From contig SMOI01000023.1 of assembly GCA_008000375.1 (NCBI GenBank), positions 146,122 through 210,121 of the forward strand: a DNA stretch of 64,000 nucleotides, in the 5' to 3' direction. The position numbers and the translations under genes are program-made. This document shows positions 39,401-50,617 of the stretch, in pieces (the first letter of the stretch is position 1; each line of letters opens with the position of its first letter). Below the pieces are notes generated by a model that saw nothing but the letters and a program-made list of their open reading frames with translations, was not told the origin of the DNA and searched no databases. Source of the DNA: Poteriospumella lacustris (taxonomy: Eukaryota > Sar > Chrysophyceae > Chromulinales > Dinobryaceae).

Positions 39401-42400
39401 ATACGTTCACGCAACGACGACAAACAAGACGGTTCCGGAACATCGACTTCGATACCCCGTAAGGCCGCTTCTCGGTCGCGTTCACGGGTTTGACGTGCCT
39501 CCAACATTTGTTGTTGCTGTTGTTGCACGAGCAACATCGTTTGTTGTTGGTTTTCTTGTCGATGGTTCGCATGGGCGGTCGTGGCGACGACCCCACCCGC
39601 ACGTTGACGCCCATGGATGATGACCTTGCCCTCGTGGTTGTATTTCACCTTCTGTGCCCGTTGTTTCTTCGCCTTTTCGAGTTGTTCTCGCTTCAAACGC
39701 TCTTCTTCCAACCGCTGTACCTTGACGACATGCGCATCTTCCATCGCTTCCGAGTACATGCCCATACGCCGTTTCACCAGGGACAACAATTCACGGGCCG
39801 GCAAATGATTGGGATTCACTTTCACGGCCTTTTGCAAGTCCGCCAAGCCCTGGGCATCGTTGCCCAAGCGGAAATTGATCACCGCACGATTGTGATACCC
39901 CAAAAACTCATCGTCAATCACCCGCAACCCCGCCATACGATTCTCGACGATCTCAATCGCCGTGTTGTAACAACGTAACGCCATCATCAAATGATTCGCA
40001 CGGTAATGTAAGTTGCCCAGCAACATGCGTGAGATCTGGGGGTCTTTGCTGTGGGCACCGGCACGACTGTAACAAATGGAGGCGGATTCAAAGTCTCCGT
40101 CTTTCTCCAAGGCCAATCCTTTCTCCAACATGCCCTTTTCACCTAAATTGATACGTCGTTTGGTGAGATGTACATCCAACAGATTGCTCACGTGGAAATC
40201 GGGTGGGACTTCCTTCGCCAACATGGCGATTTTGCGTTCGGCACGCATGGAGGCTTGATATTCACGGGTCATCAGTTCATGCATCGTATTCGTATTCCAA
40301 TTGGCATTGTTGCTGTTGTTGTTGTTATTATTGTTCCCGTTGTTGGTAGAGGAGGCATTGTTGTTGGACGTCAACGAGGCCGCCGCGTCGTTGATGGCGG
40401 ACGCGAAATCGACGGAGGACGACAAGAGCGTATCGATGTCGGCGGGTCGTTGGCGACGAGACAGGCGCAGGGTACTGGGTGTTGTTGTGTGGCCCGGTGC
40501 CGCCCAGGGATCGTTGGCTGCTGCCTCTTCTTCTTCGGTGAAATAAACAATGTCGGGTGAGGATGTGCGGCTGTGGTTGTTCGAGGAGCCGGCGGTGTCC
40601 TTCGCCTCCTGCGCCGGTGTCGTCGCTGTCGTTGTCGTGGCCAGCACCGCTCGACGATGGAGATCGTTGGCTTTGGCGCGCACTTTCGAGACACTTCCTC
40701 CGGGCGTCGTCGTCGTCGTCGTTGTCGTTGCTTTATGACTCGCGGGTGTACTGACGGCACTGGTCGTATGATCGGAGGACGCTGTCTTCGGTCGTTTGCC
40801 GCCATGATGCGACGGGGTGGAGGATGCCGAATTGGCTTGGGATTGCTGGCGTGTCGCTGAGGCAGAACTTGGCCGAGAAGACTCCATCATGCCCGTCATT
40901 CCTTCTGCGACAACCAACCAAACAAACAAACAGAGAGAGCACAAATACAGAAACAGAGGCACAGGAGACCACGTCATCATCACCTCTGCGATGCCCGCTG
41001 AATGCATTACGCGACGTACCTGCCGATGAATGACGATGCTCCTTTTGACCGGAATACGAACTGCGTAATTGCTTCCAATACCCTTCCATTTGACGTTTGT
41101 TGAGTCCACTGACGGTCAACGACGTGGCTGTTTTCGGACGTGGTCGATTCACGAAATTGCTGATGTCATGCTCCATGTCGGTCCGCTTTCTCGCCTTGGC
41201 GATGATATGTTCATCGACACCCCGCATCGTGGACAACGCACCACTCCAAAAGGGGCGTAAGCTTTTGTCGAGCAATCGTTGCAACGGTGGTAGCCCATTG
41301 GTGTCCTCTTGACGGGTCAAGACCAACCGTTGCAACGCATCACGCGCCTCTTCCTCCGCCTCCCGATCACCTCCTTCTTCTCCCCCATCATCACCTCCTC
41401 CTCCTCCCGCGATGCTATTCCCACCGCCAATGTCTCGATCCGGAAATAAATATCGTGTGCCATCTTGTTCGGTACTGTCGTCGCCTAACAAGGTCTCGGC
41501 GTATGACTTCGAATCGACTTGAACCCCATTCGTTGACTTGGACCTACGAAAAAGCAAACGAGCCCCAATCTAAGATGGGGAGGAAACAACGACCAAACAC
41601 GCATATAGCACTTACGTGACCGACTGTCCATCCATCGGCAACAACGCTCCAAACGAGACACTGTTGCCAAAGATACCTTCGGTAGCGGACCCAGGTAACA
41701 ATTGACTATCGCCACCGGCTTCCAAGATCGATGCACCTCCTTCGATTTTATTCGGATGGCCACCTTCCATAGATGGTTCTACAATGGTAACTGATTGATT
41801 CGCGCCCTTGGACGTTGGTGGTTTGCTGGATTTAACATTGCTTCGAGTGGTCGTGCCAGAGGGCTGAGAGGTGACCTTCCGCAACTCACTACCGTAGCCA
41901 TGTGACGAGAAATCATACGGGTCCACTTTCTCTTTGGGTTTACGTCGATAGGATTGCAAATAATCGGGTAACACATCATCACATTGACTGCCACAATCGT
42001 CGATTTCTTCGACTTTGTTGTTGTTATCCAGTGTCGACATCGACGTCGCGACACTGACTTTCTGAATTTCACCATCGACAACGTTGATCTTTGCCGCGCT
42101 CTTGGCATCAAAGACAGGTAAATATGGTAATTTGGCCTTGGCTACGGTTGCACGTTGTAGATCGCGAAAAGTGTGTTCGACACTACGCAACATGTACGCC
42201 GCTTCCATCACACCGAAGACAACCTCCTGCGGTGAATAGGGATATGCGATAACTTTGTGAGCGCCACCACATCCTTGCACGTGATCCAATATGTCTTGAG
42301 GCTTGTTCACCTCATTGGCTAGTACGACCACCGGTATTACCGGACAATTACGATAATCGGGATTGTGTACACGCCGGTTAACGAAATCGACCATTTTGAG

Positions 42401-42749
42401 GCCGCTTTGGTCGAAATCGACCAATATCTGCATAAACATTGCAGGAAACAGCTGATTATAAACGATAAAGATTCAATGGAGTGCGACACCCGTAACTTAC
42501 CACGTCAATTAACTGTTTGGGTTCCGTCACATCGTGCGAAAACTTGTTGATGATCTTTTGACTGTCCTTGATTTCGCCACTGATATAAATGCGATTAAAG
42601 ACCGCCTTGAGCTTCTTCGCTAAGCCATGCATACTTCGATCACGTGTATACAGCAGAATACTCAACTCCCGTGCATGTTCGAGTTGATCGAAATGCAAGC
42701 GTCGCAATGCACCAGCGGCACTGGACATTGCTTCTGGACTACTGCTCAT
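36439..42749 (-). CDS. Receiver-like + TPR + double cyclic-nucleotide-binding protein (about 2016 aa), four exons
   Basis: Exons in order of transcription: 42501-42749, 41616-42427, 41020-41543, 36439-40904; introns 73, 72 and 115 nt. All junctions keep frame (GACGTG|GTAAGT..ATGCAG|ATA; GTCAC|GTAAGT..CGTAG|G; GCAG|GTACGT..CGCAG|AA). The first splice completes a receiver core LIDV|ILVDFDQSG (Asp kept), later VIAYPYS (usual Lys is Tyr). TPR helices lie at about 780-915 (GLALEKDGDFESASICYSRAG, GYHNRAVINFRLGN). One CNB fold begins near 1100 (GVFPFLRNLHPSILNEL, FGHFDLLF) and another near 1397 (IFKGWKHEDILRLARM, TFTRGQTIL). The phosphate-binding cassette FGESCVLQPEDGVSRGSIVAD appears only near 1929, after some 450 residues of Gly/His/Ser-rich insert. 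Likely a cAMP/cGMP-sensing scaffold; inferred. Confidence 0.78.
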
Positions 42750-43184
42750 GTTTCACAGATTCCAGAGAGTACATCAACTGAGCGATATGATCCAAAAAAA
42801 CGAATTATGAGTTATCCAAGAGATCTTTTCCATCGAACAGTCCATGGTCCATGACGAAATCGATAATCGATTTCGTCGTCCATCCCACCATCCCACCCGC
42901 ATAGAAAAGGTGGGCAAAGTCGTAACGGTCGCTTTCCTCTCTTCGGCGGTTTCGTTTCATTCCGCAATCAGACGTCATCGTCGTCGTGCAGGGCCTCTGC
43001 GACGAGTCGTTGGAAACAAACTTTGATGATGATATAAGAAAGGCTTTTACAATTGAATCGAAGGAAATCAACTTGAACGAAGAGAAAAGAAAGAGAATCT
43101 CGGAGACTTGGGAAAAGTGATCGATTTCAATTTTTGTTCAACAATCAAAGTTGGAATTCGGAGTGAGGTCTTCAGTTTGGGACA
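42750..43184. promoter_or_regulatory. Divergent promoter between the two ~2000-residue protein genes
   Basis: 435 bp between outward-reading ATGs of the receiver/TPR/CNB gene and the LRR gene. It contains a perfect palindrome (42853-42877), and the 9-mer ATCGATTTC from its right arm recurs at 43120-43128, 57 bp before the LRR start codon. Shared control of both genes is inference. Confidence 0.55.
42853..42877. promoter_or_regulatory. Perfect palindrome, 12-bp arms, 1-bp spacer
   Basis: The arm GACGAAATCGAT (42853-42864) and its exact reverse complement (42866-42877) flank a single A. In an intergenic, bidirectional-promoter setting this is most simply a dimeric regulator's site or a hairpin. 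Confidence 0.7.
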
Positions 43185-46100
43185 ATGGATGGTAAAAGGA
43201 ACAGACGACCGGCCACTGCGAATGCAAGCAGCGGTCGGAAGTCCCGAGGAAGTTTGACATCTTTCTTGGACAAAGACTTAACGACTAAAATCTATGGTGA
43301 AAGTGAGAAGGCAAACCGCAGCACGAATGACTCTCGTGCAAGTTCACCGAAGTCGTTTTCTCCTCCAATGTTACAACGGGAACCGTCACGACGAACCATT
43401 CGACCCATGAGTGCTCTTGGGGCGTTAAATATGACCGAAAAGAAGATAAGAGAAGAATGTACCCGAAATTTTGCCGATCATTGGTATTTAGAGGGATCTG
43501 ATCGGTTCAAAACGAGTGTCAACCACATTGTCAGGTGAGTGAGAAAGTGTTACCTGCATCAAACTGTACTTCTGTACGTCAAATTGACCTTGGCTATCAT
43601 CTATCATAGAGAAAATGTGTTTCAAGTTGACAAGGAATTAATTTCTAAAGATTTCTCTCGACCCAAGTCAGCTTCGTATATGTCGACGTACCGAACGACG
43701 GTTGAATCTCCATCGAAGTATCCACTCCCGTCCCTGAAGCCAGTGATGGTGCGTATGTCCAAAATTGAGTTTTCCGAGGAGTCCGATTTATTAAACATCG
43801 ATCGCATACGCCCGGGTGTGGAGAAATCGAAATATATCAGTCTGAAGCTGAGTGAGAAGACCAAGCATGCGTATCAACAACGCAAAGAAGAACGTGTCTT
43901 AGAAGCCACCAAGTCGATTCAATCGTCACAATCTGACAAAGACTTATGGTTTAAACGTGATCAACGACAAGCAGAAGTGAATGCGAACGATGTACTCTTT
44001 CTGGAATGTCTGCGGAAGGACGTCTTACCGTATCCATTGAAAGGTGTCGACAAGATGATGCGCCAATGTGTACAATTCGAGGATCAACAAGCCTTGTTAT
44101 CATCCCAAGAAAATCGACGTTTCGCCTCTACTGCCCCACTGATATCGACGCATATTGAAGAAGAAGAATCCCAGACTACGGCAGGAATGGACGCCGATCC
44201 ATCCACGGGCGGCCAACCCGCCATTCACATCATTAAATCACCCAATCAAAGTGTCGTTGTTCCTGGAACCAGTGTTACTGATGTTCGGGCAAGCAGCGTG
44301 TTACGATTGGATTTGACGGAACGCAGTATTGGCAATGATCGTGCCATTTGTTTAGCGGACGCCTGTCAGTTTTGTCCGAGTTTACAAGTGCTGAAGATCC
44401 CCAACAATCGATTGAATGATTATGCCTGTGCAAAATTATCATTTGCCTTGTTACGACGTACACAACTGACGTATCTCGACATGTCTGAGAATACTTTGAG
44501 TACCCACACGATGGAGTTGTTGGGTACCTATCTAGCGGTAAGTGTTCACCAGTTACGGAGAACCGATCGTTGTGCCGTTGTCTGAACTAACTTGAACCTT
44601 GCCGTTTTTGTGGTGTAGAATCCCAATGCTATTTTGCGTCATTTAGACATCGGAAATTGCGAGATTTCCGATGAATTGCTGGGTCAATTTGGCCAACGGT
44701 TGATGACGAATCGATCACTGGTGTATTTGTCCATTCGAAACAACAAACTGGGCTATCGCGACGTACGTGTCACACCCCTCTGATGGGATTTGAACCGGTC
44801 TAACTGCTCCATATGCTTTGTTTCTTTTGTTCTGTAGGAAAACAATATCCTGGCCTTTGCCCACGTCATTCAACAGCATCCGGCCTTGCAAGACCTCAAT
44901 CTCGCGGGCAATTTCATTCGTCGAACGGCTGCACGTGATTTGTTACGTAGTTTACAAGACAATCGTAGCCTCACGAAACTGAATCTCGCGTCAAATCAGA
45001 TTCAAGATGCATCACTGCTGGATGCCATTGCTTACTTAGAGGGCAATCGCACGTTAACGGAACTGGACCTGTCCCACAATCGCATCGAATCACGTGGTTG
45101 CATCGCGTTGTCGTATTTGGCCAGTCGTCCAACGTCCGCGTTTCGACGATTGCATTTGATGGGGAACGCGATTGGCGAAATGGGCTATTGCTTCGCCATA
45201 ATGATGATGCGAGAGGTCGCCATGACCGCGACCAGGTCACCGTCCAACGCGCCCACGGCGCCTGCTGCTGCGGCTGCTGCTTCGACCAGTTCCACGACCG
45301 CGTCTGCGTCCTCTCCGTCACGCTCACGTCGTGGTGGTGGGGATATCTTAGAAAACGACGAAGATATCGATGACCTCGGTAAGGATACCACGATGCCACC
45401 CGGAGAAACGACCCCAGAACGGTTGCTGCATATTTTCTGCGAAGCGAAGAAATGCCCTGAGGAATTAGGTGGATTGCAGTTCTGGAATGCCTGGGGCAAG
45501 CTCCAAGTCAATTTACAGGATCCCTACGAACGTACCGTGGCTTGTTATCTCCTGGACCGTGTCAACCAACATCCCTTTGCGACGATTGTTGACGTGAAAT
45601 ACTACAATCCGACGATCAAGGCGTATGAACATCCGATGCTGAAACGCCAAGCGGATATCCTAACAGACACCGCTACCAACAAGGCCGCCGCCATGACCAC
45701 AACGTCGTCATCGTCGTTGGAAGAAGTCATGCGCAGTCTGGCGCATGTGTTGGGTGTACCCTCGTTACCTGAGTCGGTGATCACGACGGCGTATCAACAT
45801 CAAGAGACGTTACGTCCGTGGGTACAAGATCCACGTGGTCATGGTCGATTGGTGGTCTTCTTGTTGCAACAAGTGTTGATGGTATGGTTGACTGTGAATA
45901 CCGCCTCCGATGTCTCGGCTCATGGCCTGTTGTCGTCGTTGAAACCAACGGCGACGACCACCACCACCGCCGCTACCGCCGTCACCAGCGCCCCGGCACA
46001 CCATCCACCACCAACGTTGTTGTCCATGTTTCCGACGGGTTCGTTGGCAGGCTGCGAGATCACTGCCCTGGAATCCATCAATCGATGGTTGTCAGAGGGC

Positions 46101-49100
46101 AATCTGTATGGCCAGGGTCATGCGATCGATCGGTTGAAAGTGATTCATCTGTTGATGGCGCCATGGCTTTCCCACACAATTGTCGAGACAGCGGCCTTGA
46201 ATCATCGTCCACCGTCTCCGTATATGGTGGTCAATGCGGGAGGGACCTATGAACGATGGCAATTACCCACCGTCGGTAGTTTGCAATGGCACCTTCGGAT
46301 GCCGGAAAGTCATGGAATCCAGGCGTTTCAATGGACCGATCCATCGTTCCAAGTCATGGTACGTTCTTTCCATCGACTGCCCAAGGAAAACCACAGTATC
46401 GGGTCGTATTTCTATCAAGTCATCGATACCGCGGCACGTACCCAGGAAAATGTCTTGCAAGCGACCTGTGTACAAGCCGAATGGGTATTGAAACACATTT
46501 TGAAACGGCGCGTGACGAATCACATCGAAATCATCGAGAAACTGCTGTTTCAATTGAGTACGCCGGACGAAACCCGACGGTTTTTGATTCGGAATTTGTA
46601 TTTCCACGAGGTAAGTCTGTTCGTTCTCATGCGGTATTCTCGCGGATCGTCACTGATACATATACTGTAGATGGCCTATATTCGTAAGAAACTGGGTGTG
46701 GCGTTCCGTGTACTGACGGGCAATGTCACGGGGCATTACGTTTTGGATTTAAGCCTCCCGTTGCATCGTTTTACCGCCCGGAAATTAGCCGCGTACAGCA
46801 ATTACGAAGGTGCTCAATTCCCTGGGCTGTTGAACTGCCGGTTGGGCCAATGCATCGCTCCAAATCGTATGAAGATCTCCACCACCGCCACTGATTCATC
46901 AGCGACGCAAACGCGACCCACCACGGCTGCTAAAAAGCCATCGGCGAAGGACACATCCGCCGCCATATTGACCACCTTGACGAGTGAGCCTCGCTTTACT
47001 CTGTTCCCCAAAGATCCTGGGGCGTTTCATTTCCGCAATCCATCGTACAATGGCACGTACCACCCGATTGATGCCGAATGGATCTTGTCGTCCACCTCGT
47101 CGATGCCGGACGTCGGCAAAATCCGCTTTGATTTCGTCTCCTACGACCCACAAGCGTTGTTCATGACCCCGTCGATGGAATTCACGGGCGGCAATCGCAT
47201 ACCGATCACGTTACCCATCACCCCTGCGACAGAAGAAGCCGATCGAGTGCGCCGTGAGACCTTTGTCGATGTGTTGATGAATCACGTGCTGCAATCGTCG
47301 GAATTGTTCCGTTATTCCGCCAAATTGATGGAAAAGAAGAAGTTGCAGCCGAAGAATTATCATGCGGGGCACCCGGGCGGTAGCGGTGGACAGTCGCCGA
47401 AGAAAGACAGCAGCGGTGGGGGTCGAGCCAACAGTCTCTTCGAGGCATCGTTGACATCGACCGATTCATTGATGCAACAGCTGCAGCCAGTTGGGCGTCA
47501 AGAAGGAGACGGAGACGGAGATGAAGAAGGAGAGGATGACGAAGAGTACGAAGAGGAAGAGGACGAGGACGAGGACGACAATACCTCTGGCGCTAACGAT
47601 CAAGGATCGACAATAACGGGCCAGGCCTTGTCACGTGCCAGTTTCCGTGGCGGTGACAATGGGGGTGGTGGACGCATGGGGCGTGCGACGTTTACGAAGC
47701 TTCAAGATCAATCCGAAGACATCGACACCGGTGTGCGTCAAGCCTTCTTACGTGTGCAACAAATGATGGCCAAACAGCAGCCCACGTTGCATCCCGTGGA
47801 TACCCTGACGTCGGGTGATTTCATGCATCAATTGACCGCCGCCTCTGTACCCTCCCCGATGGCCAATGCGAACAACACCACCGCCTCTTCCACCACTGCA
47901 GCAGCAGTACCGTCGCGTGGTGTCATCGTCACGAATGTGACGCAATCCTCGAACAATGCCGATGCTCCTCAGCAACCCGTTCCGTTGTCCACCGACAACC
48001 ACCACCACCGTGACGACGATCGACCACCGTCGAGTTTGCGCAAAAAGAAATCGAACAAACCGAAGATCAAACGGCTCATGTTCCGACGGAACCACACAGT
48101 GTACGAGAAAATGTTCGTCGCCGAGTGTACCGATTGGTGGCGTGATTTCTTGGAATCGGCGCATCACGTCTATGTACAACGGCAACGGAAACATTTGATG
48201 AAAATGGGGGCGATCGTGTACAAGGAAACGTTGACGTCCCGTGAACTACGCGCGTTGGATGGCACGAAATTAGAACGGTACGTTGCGCTTCTCTGCTATA
48301 TTTCTGCTGCTACTGCTACTGGTAGTGCTGCTGCTGCTGTTTGTCTGATGAGCATACACGCCTTTAACCGTTGCGGATGACATTTATGTATGTAGCGATG
48401 CGTATCCCGAGGAAGTCTACACATCTCCCGCGTACCTAGCCGCCGCCAACATTGCTCTTTATCGGTTGATTGACTTTCCTGCCTATGCCAGTCAACAACA
48501 AACCCTGAAAGTCACGTTCAGCAACGCGGCCAATGCCTTGTCCATGGCAAACAGTCTACCCACGGCCTTGCCATCGACCGAAACGGCCCCACCAACCAAC
48601 GGTACAGTAACGGTACAGACACCTGCTCCTCCGGTCACCTATGCAGCGTCGCAGGCGATGCCCAACCAAGCCACGATGTCGATGATGACAACAGCCAAGC
48701 GGCACCATGGCACCATGATTGGTGGTGGATCGTTTTCCCAGTCGATCGCAGCCACCGCTACCAATGGTGGCCCTCCTCCTGCGTCCTCCTCTTCTTCTGT
48801 GGCTCCTCCTGATCGGCACGAAGCCTTTGTCGCACGTGCGATTGCACATTGTTTGACCTTTGAAGATGCCTTTGTGGCATTGGAACTCTTCCTCTTGTAC
48901 AATGTGTGGCTGGATGCCTTCCAAGTGGGATGCATCTTACGAGCCTTTGAACAACATTTCGCACAACATCGACCACCGTCGGGTGCCACAGGCTCCTTGA
49001 CTCGTGAAGATGCCTCGGTAACGAATCATTCTGCTGCAGGAGGCTCCTATGCCTCCAGTGGCGGTGGCGGTGGCGGCGGTGGCAATGGTAGTGGGCAGTC

Positions 49101-49836
49101 AACGATCGCTTGGACCGCGCAAAGTATTCAAGAATTGGCGTTGGTACGTGTCTTGAGTCTCCTGTGGCCACGTATCGTGGACAAGGGATCGCCAGTCTTG
49201 ATGGCGACCTTGCAACGTCATTTCCCGACAACGGTTTGGGAGACCATCGGTCTCGAAATCGGTCATCGTTTGGGTTGGTTGTCGTTATGGTCACCGGTAC
49301 AACCTTGGAGTGGATCCCCGTATGTCTGTGATCTTGCCCAAGGCGATCAACGGTATCTGGCCCAACAGTTGTGTGCATTGATCAAAGATGATCCACAACT
49401 GGCTTCGTTGGCAGAATGGCAGTATCAACCATCACGTTTACAAGCCTGGCAACCACAAAAGCCATTCAATTCCACCAAGCCGTTGGTAGAACCGACGTCG
49501 GTTCTTCTCCACGATGGCCCCGTGCCCGTAAATTTATGGCCCGCAGTCATGAAATGGCCAGAGAAAGACCTGTATCCGGCCGCGGGATTGATCAAAATCA
49601 CTATCCACCCTCCTTCTACGTCAGCTACATCTACTACTGCAACGAATTCGCTCAACGCGACCGCTACGACGGCCAGTGCTACAAGCAATAGCGGTGGTGG
49701 CGGTACCAACAGCGAAGCGAATTGGTCCAAACGCTACGAAACACAACAACGACTGGCCTTTCACGTGGTCACGCCTGTCCTGAATCAGCCTGAATTAGCA
49801 CAGGCTTTGCGTATCAATGCATCAACGAAAGGCTAA
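43185..49836 (+). CDS. Large leucine-rich-repeat protein (about 2080 aa), six exons
   Basis: Exons 43185-43534, 43610-44537, 44619-44762, 44838-46610, 46671-48277 and 48396-49836; introns 75, 81, 75, 60 and 118 nt, with donors GTGAGT, GTAAGT, GTACGT, GTAAGT and GTACGT. All junctions are in frame. LRRs of the ribonuclease-inhibitor type cover about residues 345-595 (VLKIPNNRLNDYAC, TYLDMSENTLSTHTMELL, DLNLAGNFIRRTAARDLL, ELDLSHNRIESRGCIAL). Exon 3 is a complete repeat unit. Beyond them are unrecognised folded blocks (about 640-1065, 1066-1260, 1520-2080) separated by Ser/Gly-rich and acidic linkers, including a Glu/Asp run near 1344-1369. No membrane span is seen. Probably a cytoplasmic scaffold; function unknown. 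It is transcribed away from the receiver/TPR/CNB gene. Confidence 0.8.
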
Positions 49837-50603
49837 GGGGCTCTCTCTCTCATCCATATCACATCCCTCACATCATTTGGTTCTTGCTACGCCTTGACTC
49901 TCCTGGCCATCGAAGCGTTTTCTTTTTTTCGCCCGGTTGTTTCTTTCTTTCCCCACATCTCTACTGGTGATTGTTGTGTTTGATTGTTTGGCTTGGTGTA
50001 TTTCATTTCCAAACGACGTGGATATTGATCCTGAGTTGTTCCTCTCTCTCTGTTCGGAATCCTTCCTCACACTCGCGCCACGCCACTCGCGCTGCCTTTT
50101 TGCAGCGTTTTAAGTTTGTCCACGTATCCTGTAGTCACAGGATGCTTTTGCTCCCCCCTTCCCTATCTGCTCTTCTTCTGTCGCATACTGCTATCCGCTT
50201 GGAGCGGTTGCACGTAGAAACCGTTGTGTGTATGGGGGTGGGTTCTTCCTCTTGGGCGATTTGCCATCGCCCCTTCATTTTTTCTTTCACCTTGATGTAC
50301 ATTTGAAGTAGCTTAACACATTCTTCCCCTCCGCAATTCTCGTCCTTGAGATCTAACGAACTAACCCGGGCTGATGATGGCTTACAAACTTACAAACAAC
50401 CGATAGGTGTGGATTATTGAAACGCCTCGGTGTCGCACATGTGTGACTCTCCCGCGTCGTCGCCCTGTGTCGCGCGGTCACCAGCCAGCCAATCTCGACT
50501 CGCAGCGGCTCGAGATGCCGCTGCCATCGATGCATCATCGAAGCATCGAACTTGTAACTAATGGTCCATCACTTTCCATCTCAGACATTGTACCACGGTA
50601 GCC
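49837..50603. promoter_or_regulatory. 3' flank of LRR gene and promoter of helicase copy 1
   Basis: 767 bp. The first 570 are T/C-rich flank with no gene. From about 50419 the sequence is homologous, with indels and substitutions, to the 5' flank of helicase copy 2 (around 56037, reversed). An ATG at 50561 opens an 18-codon frame that overlaps the helicase start codon out of frame. Confidence 0.6.
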
Positions 50604-50617
50604 ATGTCGGATATTGA
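50561..50617 (+). other. Upstream frame overlapping the start codon of helicase copy 1
   Basis: An ATG 43 bp before the main ATG opens an 18-codon frame in another register, ending with TGA at 50615-50617. If it lies in the mRNA leader it would lower translation of copy 1. Copy 2 differs here. Confidence 0.45.

Noticed and set aside
41540-42440. Reading 41616-42749 as a separate small receiver gene
   Set aside because: The last codons run into a clean GTAAGT donor, and the next frame starts at an acceptor in the matching phase, so it is the 5' part of the receiver/TPR/CNB gene.
44787-44796. GATTTGAACC, reverse complement of a tRNA T-loop sequence
   Set aside because: It lies inside a 75-nt intron of the LRR gene; no acceptor stem, D-arm or anticodon arm can be drawn around it.
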